From assembly GCA_900660155.1 (NCBI GenBank), contig CABFPE010000174.1, forward strand, positions 371,930-435,929: 64,000 nucleotides of DNA, read 5' to 3'. Both the position numbers and the translations under genes were made by a program. Shown here piece by piece: positions 37,444 through 49,393 of this stretch (position 1 is the stretch's first letter; each line of letters starts with the position of its first letter). The notes under the pieces are model-generated. The model was given only the letters and a program-made list of their open reading frames with translations. It ran no database searches and was not told the DNA's origin. This DNA is from Hofstenia miamia. Taxonomy: Eukaryota; Xenacoelomorpha; Acoela; Hofsteniidae.

Positions 37444-37813
37444 ACTCACTACCACTTGAATACGGTTTATATTATTGAACTTTAGTGGTATTTATCATTA
37501 CATATAAAAGTGATTTTCATTAGACCTTTGTAATATACACTTTTTTTAAAATCAATATTTTTGTACACTTTCTGATTTATTATTTGTAATTGTATATACC
37601 TAAATCTAACTGTCGTTATACATTTGTAGCACACCTTTGCAATTTCAAAGTTTCTATTCACACTTAGAGACTATGACTAGGTATATAAATACTAAAATCA
37701 CATGCGTTCCTATTCACCCCAAACCTAAATGGTGAACAGGAACACCTTTAAAATATAAAAGAATATCTTCCCTGAAGAATGAATTTTCTAATTTTTAATG
37801 AAGTGTAATCTCA

Positions 37814-37815
<2 letters not shown>

Positions 37816-37852
<37 letters not shown>
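37816..37852. repeat. (TA)n microsatellite
   Basis: Pure TA run. Confidence 0.95.
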
Positions 37853-37855
<3 letters not shown>

Positions 37856-38382
37856 TATATGTATATAGGTTCAAAATACAAAGGTGTTCCTAGTAATCCA
37901 ATTTAAATTTAGACCCTATAATAGGTTGCAAATAAATATTACATTAAAATAGGTAGGAAATGAATCGATTTGAATTATCTACAAAAGTTTAAACTGCAGC
38001 TCATGTGAATTGCTGTATCATTTGAAAAGAAATTTGATAAAAACTTAATATAAGATAAACCTTCCTAACTTCAGCGGGTTTACGACAAATTATATTATTT
38101 CAATAAATCGTATTCTCATTAAATGAGATGAGGAATTATAGAATGTTACTTGATAGCACAACAATTTTTTTATAACACATGACATCCAACATTAAAGAAT
38201 ATAATAGATAAAGACTTTGAGATAAACTTTTAAAAAAGGAGAAGACTCTTTTTAAATTTTTGCAAAATTGAAGTGCTTTTACTACCTACTTAAATTCTAA
38301 AATAATATTTCATTGTTAGAGAATTCAGAAAACAACAGCTTTTGAGTACACATTTCGTGTTTCTATTAACAGTTTGAACTAT

Positions 38383-38503
38383 CCAATCAGATCGACTGAC
38401 ATCGATTGTGAAACGTAGCCAATGACATTCAAGCTAAATTTAAGTCTACTTGAGAAAGAGTTAAACCTCTAACTGATGGCGTGGTCAATGATATAGGATA
38501 GTT
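38383..38503 (+). promoter_or_regulatory. Promoter-proximal region with two CCAAT boxes and a short uORF
   Basis: CCAATCAG at 38383 and AGCCAATG with CCAAT at 38419 lie about 120 and 85 bases ahead of the ATG at 38504. A seven-codon upstream frame (ATG at 38476, stop at 38494-38496) sits just before the main start. No TATA box is obvious. CCAAT words in this spacing are usual for animal promoters but are not proof. Confidence 0.4.
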
Positions 38504-38627
38504 ATGCTTTCCGCCTTGTGGACTGTAATAATTTCTTTGGCAACTGTACAATCGGAAAATCTTGAATTGGATAAACATCTTGCATTACAGGCTGATTATA
38601 ACCGCCATTTACGGCCCAGTCACAAAG
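38504..38627 (+). CDS. First coding exon, probable Cys-loop ligand-gated ion channel subunit
   Basis: From ATG the frame gives a signal peptide (MLSALWTVIISLATVQS), then ENLELDKHLALQADYNRHLR and PSHK, and reaches a splice donor AAAG/GTAATT at 38627/38628 (phase 1). The block 'hL...YN(R/K)..RP' directly after a signal peptide is the N-terminal helix of nicotinic acetylcholine-type receptor subunits, in which L.....YN..(I/L)RPV... leads into the first beta strand. The residues after the donor become low-complexity, supporting an intron. I looked for later exons (Cys-loop, loop motifs, membrane segments) on the plus strand to the window end and found none, so the next exon is far away or this is an orphan exon. 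The family call rests on about 20 residues. Confidence 0.5.
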
Positions 38628-41600
38628 GTAATTTTTATTTGTCAGCAAAATGGCTTTGTAATGTGAGTTTTTTAAATATCAAGTCTGAAGTATTACATTT
38701 TTAAAGTGGGAATTGGTGTCTATTTTGGTAAATCTATAAGAAATTGCAATATATGAAATTTTGATAAAATGGAGATATTTTTATTGTAAAAAAATCGAGA
38801 ATGCCTTAGAGTTATATTTATGGAGTCGATTTAAAGAGTACGATTACTATAGCTTTAAAATTTAATAAAATGTATGGGAATTTTTTCTAATTCTTATGTA
38901 CATTTCAATTAAAGAAAGAGAATTGCCCAGGGCATTCAAATGATACCTAATCCCATAGCTTATTGAAACACAGCGTTCACATTTGTCCTCAGATGAATTC
39001 AGAAACTTATCACTATTTAATCGTAATTCTCGTGAAAGATCAAAATGAAATAAATATACGATTATTGGGACGTTCATAAATCGATTGCGATTACAAAAAG
39101 GAATTATTTATTAACTGCTAGTTCTTGAATTTTCCCCTATATTTTAAGAGAGCAAATTTACAAATAGTTTAATGAGTGCCAACAAGGCCCATCCTAGTTT
39201 TCTAAAATATCATAGTCTTATGAATATTTTTCACAAAATTCAACATTTGAAATTAATTATGAAAATTAATACACATTTTTTCACATTAAGTAAATAATAC
39301 ACAATTTTGCGTTGACAAACTTTTACTACAATGAGATAAATACATGTTATATATGTGAGCTATGCAGAAATTAAGATCGTCACTCAGATTTGCATGCAAA
39401 TTCAGTTAGTAAGCAATTCTTAGTATTTGTCATATTGATCTAATAACCACTGTTGTCTAATTATTTATTGTATGCATAATTTTAAAATCTACCTTATACT
39501 TATATTATTTATTGCATGTCCTCTTTTGTAAGCTGGACAAGATTTATAATCCGGAACGGACAAGTTCTTTTGAAGCCGTTCTTAATTTGAAAAAGTATAT
39601 TGAATACATATAATGTCAAATTTCGAATGAAATTCAACCCCTTAGGGGTAAACAATGATATTACGTAGGCTGTAGTTTCTAAGATTTGTGAATGTGGGTA
39701 ATCATAAATCTAAAACCCGTAAGCGACCCAGCTGTGTTGCAACTGGTCATGCTTTAGGTCACATTTCAAGATCAAGAAAGAGATAGGAGGAAACTATTAT
39801 GTACATTGTCAGTTTAATATATTGTGGAGGCGAATAACATTTATAAAGGAGTTTTAAAACTATTTTTAGTAGTACGCAAAGACTGTCATTAATTACCACA
39901 GCACACACATTATCAACTAAACTAACAATCTAAGCCAAGTAAAAATATTCCATTGAATTGTGGGATATTTCCTCTCATAACACGAACTAATAGATTGAAA
40001 CAAGATACGTGACTTCCTTGTCATTTGCCATAACTAATGATTTTTATCAACAACAGATGTTAACCGTTTCCTACATTACTTTAAATACCCGTAAATTATT
40101 ACTTGTTTAACTAAATTATACTAAATTAATTCAAAAGTCAGCTTCGCATTTCACTAAGTTATTAAATATACTTGAAGTAATTCTGCATAAAGGCACAACG
40201 ACCAGTAGAATCCCAAAAGTGAATAGAGCTTCAAATGGCCCGAGATTTCAGCCCAATCACAAACAAATAGGCCTCACCACAGTTAAGATCTACTCCATTT
40301 TGCAATAGGGTTCAAGCAAGAAAATGAATTAAAATTAATATTGAAAAATTCCGCTCAAAATCGAGGCCCAGGCTAGTAAATTCATCGATTTTGTAGAAGT
40401 ATTCGAGATGAGAATATATATTAACATATGAGCTATAAAAATTTGAAAATCTGAAATTGATACATTAGACGTCAAAAATAATTCAAGTAATATATGTCGG
40501 GAGTTATATCCATATTAGAAGATTAAAGAAAAATGACAGATCTATAAAAAATGGACAGCTTTGATATTTTATTATTCAATTTCGAAAAGGTTTAATAATG
40601 TATTCTTTACAATACTGAGAAACTCAATGTTTCTAAGAATACTGAACTGCATACTAAATTTCAGTAAATCTAAAAATGATCAAACTGATCTAATCTTCGA
40701 GAAAGAAGCTTATTAATAGATCGCGTTATTAAAAAGAGAACTAACTGAACTTTAAATTTTTACAATTTCCGTTAGGGATATCGAGATTTTCCACTATTTT
40801 AAATTAATATTTAATTAAATAGGGTGAAACTGTTTTATTAGATAAGTAGTTGATGGAACACGAATAAATGTTCCACTTAACCAAATTCAAAATTAATAGA
40901 ACAAAAGTCCCAAACAGAATATTTGTTCTGAAATTTTTTCAAAACTATTCATGTAGCTCAGCTCTTATTGCTTGTAGAACTAACGAACTAAGATTAATCC
41001 TACGTCTCTGAAACTTTTTTTCACTTTTACTTAAGACAAGGGTTGATCTAAGAGCACCCTATTCATAAAATTAAGCTTGGCTGCTTACATATGGCTGAAT
41101 ATAAAGAAAACAAAAAATCGATAGTCTGTTGCTCTGATGTAATAACACATATTTACGGAACAGCTTATGGATCGCAGGATGAAATATTTTTATATTGATA
41201 CTAAAATTAAAATATTGCATTGTTCTGCTCTCAACTATATTAAGTAGATAGCCCATTAGCTACGCATAGGCGTAAAATTTATTAAATAATGTTGGAAATA
41301 ATGCTTAAAATATTCCCATTAGTACTTCCTGCATTAATGGAATCGAGGAAATATTTTCGCATCCCCCTTTGATGATTAGCGCATTGATGCAATCAATGAT
41401 TCCAATTCCACTCATTCGCTTGAAAGGAACTTAGTAAATAAGTTTCTTGGAGCCATTTTGTTCTCCTTTGAAGAAGTTTTATCGAATAACATGCAATCCA
41501 AATTTCTGAGCAGTTAACATGCCCATGTATGGCAGAGCGTGTGCTAAAATAGAACAGATTGATTTATAGTTATGTATAGGGTCTTGTGATCTCATGATTC

Positions 41601-41725
41601 AAGTTTAACAGTGAATTTGATATTTATCTGATACTATTGAGGAAATTTATCAAGCTTAAAGTAACGATTTTTTCAAGGCAGAGTTTATTGCAAATTTGTT
41701 TGCAAAGAAAAAAAATTTAAAATTG
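38628..41725. other. No further exon recognised
   Basis: AT-rich sequence following the putative first exon. It would be intron if the gene is real. No coding or repeat structure recognised. Confidence 0.45.
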
Positions 41726-41738
41726 AATATATATATAT
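41726..41738. repeat. Short (TA)n tract
   Basis: TA run 33 bases left of the Penelope-like element's left arm. Confidence 0.8.
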
Positions 41739-41771
41739 TTGTTGCTTGAATACTAAGCTTCTTTATCATTT

Positions 41772-41903
41772 TATGAAAAAACAACAAAAATTTTAATTAA
41801 GAATACTTTCGGTACTTACTGTACCATCGTCAGTCAAAAAATTATTTGGTGGTAAAATATAAATTTACAAATCATTAATTAATTAAACTAAAACAAGTGA
41901 AGA
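41772..41903 (-). repeat. Left inverted arm of the Penelope-like element
   Basis: Inverted copy of 42829-42960 with about three mismatches over 132 bases. It contains the element's 3' end, downstream of the endonuclease coding region. Confidence 0.9.
41812..41849 (-). ncRNA. Hammerhead-like stem-loop in the left arm
   Basis: On the minus strand CTGACGA, one extra T, the hairpin GGTAC-AGTAA-GTACC, then GAAAG. The order CUGANGA-stem II-GAAA is the catalytic core of hammerhead ribozymes, which are known in Penelope-like terminal repeats. The extra base before stem II is atypical, and no clear stem III with cleavage triplet was found. Confidence 0.35.
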
Positions 41904-42828
41904 GTTTGATGACATTTAGTATTTAAATTAGGTTTCTCTTCCTTAATATAAATTGATTCTGTGATCTTGGTGAATTTGTGTTTCATTCAAATAATTAAGT
42001 CAGATGTTGATGCTTTATGTATTTTTGAGTGCATATAAATTTCGGATTGTTAGTGTCAATAGAGATGTTCTTGAATTCGTGTCTTCAAATGCCTTTTGGT
42101 TTCACCAATGTAGAAGTTGTCACACTTCTGACAATTATATTTATAAACAATTGATGAAACTAAAGGTTTTTGAATTAGATCTTTGTTACGAATTAAATTT
42201 GATGTTTTTTCCGAATTTAAAATTGATATAATTCTTGATTTCCTTAGTTTTCTATTTAAATTATATATAGATTTCTTAAGACGTGATTCGTGAGGTTTAA
42301 TAAAAGGTAGTTTCCAAAATATATTATCTTTGTGTTCTTGCGAATTGTATTTTAATGAAGAGGATGATAGAGCTTCTTTTGATGTTTTTTGCAATAATTT
42401 TTCAGGATACCCATTAGATCTTAGATGTTCAAATATTTTATCAAAAGCCATTGTAAGTACATTGCAGTTAAATGATAGTAAAACAGCTCTTCTAAACAAG
42501 TTTTTCGGAATTGAATGTTTATATTTATTATCACAGTATGATTGAAATGGTATATATAATCCGGTGTTAGTAGGTTTTCTAAAAGCAGATATTTCAAATC
42601 CCATTCATGTTTTTTTCAATGTTGCATCTAAAAAATGTATTGAATCTTCTTTTTCATATTCACAAGTAAATTGAATTTCACTTAATTGCGAATTAATGTA
42701 AGAAAGAAGCATTAATGCATGATCATCGTTTTCCATCAAACAAAAAATATCATAAACATAACGTTTGTAATAAATTGGTGGTTTTCTTAAGTTTATAAAA
42801 GTCTTTTCGATTAAATCCATTGCAAAAT

Positions 42829-42960
42829 TCTTCACTTGTTTTAGTTTAATTAATTAATGATTTGTAAATTTATATTTTACCACCAAATAATTTTTTGACT
42901 GACGACGGTACAGTAAGTACCGAAAGTACTCTTAATTAAAATTTTCGTTGTTTTTTCATA
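42829..42960 (+). repeat. Right inverted arm of the Penelope-like element
   Basis: Inverted copy of the left arm. On the plus strand it repeats CTGACGA, one extra C, GGTAC-AGTAA-GTACC, GAAAG at about 42896-42929. It ends at TTTTTTCATA and runs straight into (TA)n. Confidence 0.9.
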
Positions 42961-43157
42961 TATATATATATATATATATATNNNNNNNNNNNNNNNNNNN
43001 NNNNNNNNNNNNNNNNNNNNNNNNNNNNNNNNNNNNNNNNNNNNNNNNNNNNNNNNNNNNNNNNNNNNNNNNNNNNNNNNNNNNNNNNNNNNNNNNNNNN
43101 NNNNNNNNNNNNNNNNNNNNNNNNNNNNNNNNNNNNNNNNNNNNNNNNNNNNNNNNN

Positions 43158-43188
<31 letters not shown>
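42957..43188. repeat. (TA)n tract interrupted by an assembly gap
   Basis: TA run on both sides (42957-42981 and 43158-43188) of 176 unknown bases (42982-43157). The true tract length and content are unknown. Confidence 0.95.
42982..43157. other. Assembly gap (176 N)
   Basis: Run of N inside a dinucleotide tract. Any open frame crossing it is meaningless. Confidence 0.98.
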
Positions 43189-43191
<3 letters not shown>

Positions 43192-46069
43192 GGAACCGGA
43201 TTAGCATCACCTGATACAATCAAAGCCACAGCCAAACTAGGCCCATTGCTATTGTCAATCTTTGATAAATTGTACGTTCACTATTCACTCACAGACATTT
43301 GTAGCTGAGTTAGAATATCAGTTAAAGAAATGGAGTGTATACAGAAATTTCTGAATGAGGAACGTCTCAATTTCGATTAAGCTTAGAGTTCAATTTCGTT
43401 GTAGATTCTTCCAAAAACTGTCAAAATATTGCAGAAATTGGTTGTTAAATTGAATTTTCCACTTTAGTTGCCAGTTTTTTTTAAAAAATTTCATACATTT
43501 ATTTAAGGGGGACATTGCCTCCCCCATTAATAGGCCTGTGGTTCATCCTTGAGTGACATGTGCTATTCGTATTAAGACAATAAACAATCCAATTTTTTTA
43601 ATAGCAGGTAAAGCAATGCGGTACAACTAATTGGCAAAAATTGCTTGGTAATCTCACACTGTATCTATCCCACCACACATGGAGCAACAATTGAGCAACT
43701 AATGAAAAGAATTTGCATATCTATATTTGCCAGTAATTACACTTAAAATGTATCATCCTCATTGGTAGAGTCCACACCCTCTCTCACACAAAACATTTTT
43801 AATCAGTGTTAGTATTTGAAAACTTTGGTTTTTTAAGGTGATACTAATCCAGTGACCGTGACTGTATATATTTACGGACAATAAATTCTAGGGAATTTTA
43901 AATAAATTGTACTTAGTCTCGGGTGCATCTATTAGTACGGACCTCAAATAATTCTATTTTCGCAAAATTCGATATAGACAATAATTTTTAAATGAACTCC
44001 TCTACCCATCCCTAGAAAGGGTACAAATTACATTTATCACTTTAAAAAGATACACAGCGTCAAAATAATCCAATAGCTCAACAATCGTTTTGGGTTATTT
44101 TCGTGCATGCTACTTAATGTTGTATTCTGGTCTTGCAATAAATGAAATGACGTGATAAACTAGGTTATTGGGAAGAAAGTCTGTGTCACTCATGCATTAA
44201 GTAAGTTTATTACTGTATTTTAATAGGCCAATCTTAATATTTTTACAATCGAAATTTTTTCACATTACTCAGCAAGCAATATTTTTATTGCATTAATTTC
44301 CAGAAGTACTTAATGAAAATATTATTTTTAAATACTTATACTCTCCTCTTTTCTATTATTTGTTAAGGTTTTATCGAGAGAAGATGCTTGGATATAAGAA
44401 AATTCAATCCAATGACTTCCACATTGGAACATGTACAAATATCTTGTATAAATTGCATACATAGTTATTTCAAGAAAATGGAATGAATTTTTCCAAAATA
44501 ATTTGGCGAAATTTTTTATAATGATTTTCAAAAATAATTTCTATCAAAGCTGTTCATAAAGCAGCATTTTTTAGAAAATTGTTATTATGTTTCTAGGTGA
44601 GTATAGACAAGCTTCTCAATCAACTTTAAAAATGCCTAAGCAAGTACTTAGAGAGATATAGGAAAATTCGCTTTTTTGGTCTTTTAATAATTTAATAAAT
44701 GTAAATTGGCAAGTAAGATTTCCTTTTGATATATTTCTTTGTCCAAATTTTTAATTAATTAATGCTATGAGGCTTTTCATCTATCACTTCACAACTTCCC
44801 TCAATTTGACCATAGCCTAAAAACAAACTTAATTTCTGTTGCAATTCCAGGGATTGTAATTCGCGTTTTAGCATTGCAATATTAGTTGATGTTAGTTACT
44901 AGATATCTACCGTGACCTTTCTATTCAATATTATTCTTCCTTCAAATTCTTTCGTAAGCACCACAAGGTCTTTAATTCATTATTGTATGATTAATGACTT
45001 CTTTTTATTTCAATTGCATTTATTGCTTTTTAAACATTAAATACAATTCCGGTGAATGGTGCTGAGTGTTTTTATGAAGAAGATTACTCTACATAGTTCA
45101 AGGACAAATAATTTACTAAAATGACATAGAGAAATAATTCATTGAAAATTATACACCTAGTCCTATGCCCTTCTAAAAATTATTTCTGTATCCACGACTG
45201 ACATAGGCTGCAATTTGTCAGTGTCTAAAGGAGAAATCTTGTTCCAAATTACTTCGATGTTTTATTTGAAAGGAATTCCACATGTAAAACAATGCAGTTT
45301 TATTATAAATATATTTTGTTCAGGTTTAAAAAGTAATCAAGAGGAAACAAAATTTCCGATATGGAGCAATTATTTTAAAAATTTGCAAAACATTAGCCTT
45401 AAGGACAAACCGTTTTCCACATTTACAAAGAATATGGACATAATTATTGGTGAAGGTGCTTGAAAAGATAAACCATTTCTTTAAAATTATTTTCATACTT
45501 CTTGTACAGAGGTCCCAAAATCTGAAGATGGAGGCATGGACATGTCTATTGGGGAAAGTGATTTAAATCAATTTTGAAAATTGTATTGCTGTGACTTAAG
45601 TAGTTACAAAGATGTATTTTTTTAAAATTTCTAATTTCGTTCAAGTATTTATAGGGTTTTAGGCTCATGAAACAACAAACTACTTTTGACTGTTCATTGA
45701 TATGTGCAATGACATCTCATGCCCATTGAGGCCAGTCGTACATAAAGTCAAAGATCACGGGACGAAGATAAGAGAGGAGGATCTCTTTTATACCCTTCTA
45801 AATAATTTTTTGATAATGGAAAATGTTAAAACATCCTCAGATTGTTTAGGGTTAGGTTACATGAATAAAAACAGCAATAGAATGATAGTTCTCTAGCATT
45901 GAAACTTGGTTGTTTGAGAATGCAGAATATATGACTTTTTCCTTTGTAATAAAATCCCTAGCTTATCTATAAGACAATTGAAGTTCCTGCAAGCAACTGA
46001 AAACCCTGATCTCAAATATTGCAACAATTGCAATAGGCAAACTTCAATGCCTCACTTTTAAGAAATGCT
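43189..46069. other. No gene recognised
   Basis: AT-rich sequence. Open frames at 45215-45463 and 45702-45896 (+) have no recognisable motif or splice context. Confidence 0.5.
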
Positions 46070-46560
46070 GGGTTCATAAATAGATTTTGGTTTTTGAAAA
46101 AAATTCGACTTCTAAAATACTTAAATATGAAACATAAATCGAGAAAGCACTTGACGCCAATGAATATTATCTCACTACTTGTTAAGACCAATCTAAAGTA
46201 TTGCCCTTAATGGGTTTTCTCATATGCGGTAGACTATTGATCTGATCCCCAACAGTCGAAGTAATTTCAAAGAAGGTTGCTACATGCATTCAAATTTTGT
46301 TACCGGGACACTTTTCAGTATCACTTCCAGTGCATGCACTTAAAGTTTCTAAAAACGAACGTCATTTATTTCAAACATCAATTTTAATATTGGATTTATA
46401 ATTTATAAAATTTTACTAGCAAATAAAAGCATACAATTCTAGTCTCATTTACTTTTTCAGAATACGAAAATTCAGGAAGCATGCCATTTGTTACGGCTAT
46501 TGCCACTCTAGACACCATTAGTTTAAATTACAGCAAATGCGTCATTTTGACAGTGAAAAC
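46070..46560 (+). mobile_element. Possible LINE C-terminal fragment
   Basis: The plus strand reads INRFWFLKKIRLLKYLNMKH, then LLVKTNLKYCP, then in a shifted frame NFKEGCYMH / FQRRLLHAFKF, YRDTFQYHFQCMHLKFLK, and YFQ-L-ILYWIYNL. This order recalls the post-reverse-transcriptase region of animal LINEs ('...S.L.YC...W........I...Q.R..R.......Y......L..L.L..R......L.....'). Several stops and at least one frameshift occur. The match is by pattern only. Confidence 0.35.
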
Positions 46561-46993
46561 TAGACGTTAGCTAACGACACTTGATTAATTAGTTGATATT
46601 ACACATTAGTTCTTATTTGACATTGCAAGTGCAGAGGAAAATTGACTACTATTGATGTTATAATTTTTGACATTATTGCGAAAAATCCATGTATTTAATG
46701 AGGCAAAAGTTTTGCTTGAAAATAGAATTGCCAGCAACAATGTATTGGATTAAAGTTTGTTCGAGTGCAGTAATCTTAAACACAATCTTATGAATTCGAA
46801 GAAAGTGTACAATTTATAATACAAACGAGTGTTTCTTATTGTCTAGGTAGGCCTCACAAAATATATTTAGTTATCTTTGTATTATTTTCAATTTTTTTAA
46901 ATATATTTCCTAATTCCTTAATTCTATACAAGTTCTTGACAAGGTGGTAATGATAACTAAAATCCTATTCAATAAAAGGCATACTTATGAAAA

Positions 46994-47355
46994 GGTGTAG
47001 CATTTATAGAAAAAGAATTTATTAATTGTTTCTAGATACTACAATTGATTTTATTATTTTATATGCTCAATACTTCAATACCTTTCTTAATTGGATGGCA
47101 TGCTGATTTAATGTGTTTGATGAATCTCCTATACTGAAAATTACAAATAGCAAATAGATTTGCAATTCAAGCTTGGTGTAGCATTTATAGAAAAAGAATT
47201 TATTAATTGTTTCTAGATACTACAATTGATTTTATTATTTTATATGCTCAATACTTCAATACCTTTCTTAATTGGATGGCATGCTGATTTAATGTGTTTG
47301 ATGAATCTCCTATACTGAAAATTACAAATAGCAAATAGATTTGCAATTCAAGCTT
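46994..47355. repeat. Perfect tandem duplication, 2 x 181 bases
   Basis: 46994-47174 and 47175-47355 are identical as far as I can read (GGTGTAGCATTTATAGAAAA ... GCAATTCAAGCTT). With no substitutions this is either a very recent duplication or an assembly error. Neither unit carries coding potential. Confidence 0.95.
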
Positions 47356-48780
47356 TGTTTATATTAAATTAAATACAGTTTTTCTGCAAAAAAGTAATGG
47401 GGTTCAGAAGACCCCTAATCAACAATTAAGTTTGCATAGTTAATTTTTAGTACCTCCAAAATATTTGAGGGTAGTTGTTCCCATGGGCATTAGACCTCCG
47501 TATTATCATGGCATTTGGTATGTTCAGAATATGAGTTTCTTCATAAAAAGATTTCTCATTGAAAATAATTAATATTTTTATGTACTTCATGCACAAGAAT
47601 AGTTCTTAGCACCAATCTTCTTCATTACATGAGTGGGCGGAAACCCATAGATATGTCCATATAAAAGGCTTTCAATATTTCTTAAGAGGCTTCCACAAAT
47701 TTTAAAAAATGGTTTGTTACTGTAAAGTAATGCTAGTAGAGACGATTCAAAACATTTAAAATAGGCACTTTCCTACGGAGTAATTTTTTTGTTTTGATAT
47801 TTCGCCATAAACAACAAAATAAATTTAGAAATACATCCCTAGACATCCCTAGCACAAAGTACTTTTATTATAACTAATTATTCGATAATGTTATTATTCT
47901 AGTAATTCATTTTACTTTATGAATGACCTTTGTGAGAATTATAGTAAAGAGATAGTAATGACGCAGAATACATGGTGAAGGTCAAATGTTTGACATTCAG
48001 TTTTTGATTTTTATAATTGAATTAATAACAAATTAGTTAAAATATTTTGTTAATCTCAGTCTTAAATTTTGTTTAAATATGTTACTTAAAATATTATTTA
48101 AATTTTAAAGAGTCTGTTTACTCATTTTATATAAATTCTACAAATCACATCATACAATTTTCGTGAAATTGTATACTATGCCGATAATACATGTATATAC
48201 AAACATGAAAACGTATCAACAAAAGTCAATTGGTAATTTTGAAAAAAAGGCTCAGCTGCTAAATCATCTTAATAGGCACAAGTAAGAATAAATCTCGACA
48301 AGCCCGAAGCCTGCATCGACTCTCATTTTCAAAAAGTAGCAATCATTATTATATTCTAATTTTCAAGGGAACCCTTATCAGAGATGGATATGAACTGAGT
48401 ACATTGAAAAAGTTCCCTGCCCATCTTTTGCCCATTTCTAAGAAATATAATTTAGAACATTTTACAAATAGGACTGGATGTCATTTTACCGGAAACGTGG
48501 GTTATGGATAAGTTCAATATAAAGTAAGTAGTTTTTCATGATAATGATTCATTTCTCTATTCTACATTGATGTCATTCAAAACTAAATCTGAATAAGGCA
48601 AAACATATAATAGTAGGGCTTCCAAGTAAGTCTATATTGACTTATCTTCGTGTATATCCATTACTTTATGTCAGAAGCATTTAGACATTTTAGTTTTTCA
48701 GTGATGGCCAAAACATTGGCACTTACTTATACATATAAGAATGGGAAATATTAATGACTACTAGCAAAATTCAAAAAAGC
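47356..48780. other. No feature recognised
   Basis: AT-rich sequence without recognisable coding or repeats. Confidence 0.5.
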
Positions 48781-48781
48781 A

Positions 48782-49249
48782 TTAATATATATTATTTTTT
48801 GCACAGCTATTGACAAATTCGATATTGCCGACTGTGTCACTGTTCAGTGGGATGCGTCTATCTGATATTGTTAGTTCAGCACTGGTGTTGTTTCTTTCCG
48901 ATTGGGCTGCGGAAGCTTGAGACGAACACATCAACTTAGCTACAATTGCTAGAGTAGGAAACTCCTGTTCAAAGAAATCCAATATGACAACATTTTAAAA
49001 TTACTGTTAGTATGATAGTCTTTATTTATCACTTATAACAACAATAACCCTTTAATTTAAATTTAATTAATCAGGACATGACGGCACAGGTAAAATATGT
49101 CTTAAGAAGGAAAATATGTATTTACGCTTTCACTCAGAAATATCAAAACTATTCTGGTCTATGACATTTCGGCCCAGCTCAGCTCATACCCAGCCCAGCC
49201 CCAGATCAGCACATGGAAAACACAGCCCATTTCCATCTCGATCACTCTA
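48782..49249 (-). mobile_element. hAT element remnant with transposase tail and one terminus
   Basis: On the minus strand 48782-48982 reads DFFEQEFPTLAIVAKLMCSS, QASAAQSERNNTSAELTISD, RRIPLNSDTVGNIEFVNS. This is the hAT C-terminal dimerisation domain: 'FP.LA..A...L..PA(S)SA.SER.FS.AG......RR..L....V....F(L)N'. The core ERVFS reads ERNNTS here. Upstream (49160-49249) a CCCAGC-rich subterminal region (CCCAGCCCAGCCCC) ends with a reversed TAGAGTGATCGAGATGG, a hAT-style terminus. The opposite end and the rest of the gene are missing. Confidence 0.65.
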
Positions 49250-49393
49250 ATTATTTTAAATAAAGAGTTCAAATATCTTGAAGTAACAATGAGAAAAGAA
49301 AATTGAGAACGTAAAATTCATAAGTAATAACGTTTAAATTAGAAATTAAAACTTCAATTTATTTAACAATTTTAATAAGCTTATATAAATGTT

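Larger units (their letters stand above)
41772..42960 (-). mobile_element. Penelope-like retroelement, truncated, with inverted terminal arms
   Basis: The minus strand encodes the 3' half of a Penelope-like element. First comes the reverse transcriptase catalytic motif (YVYDIFCLMEND, family YVDD(I/V)F), then FLDATL, SAFRKPTNTGLYIPFQS, the connector region, and a GIY-YIG-type endonuclease. The endonuclease starts with YNCQKCDNFYIGETKRHLKT and closes near 41900 with ESIYIKEEKPNLN. The coding region runs about 42835 to 41899. It is broken by a few changes and the N-terminal half of the reverse transcriptase is missing. Two 132-base arms in inverted orientation (41772-41903, 42829-42960) differ at about three positions, so the copy is young. 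Inverted or partial copies of the element's own terminus joined to a 5' truncation are known for this family. (TA)n lies directly on its right and 33 bases to its left. Confidence 0.9.

Noticed and set aside
45215-45463. An 82-codon plus-strand open frame that looks mildly protein-like.
   Set aside because: No family resemblance and no splice signals that would make it an exon.
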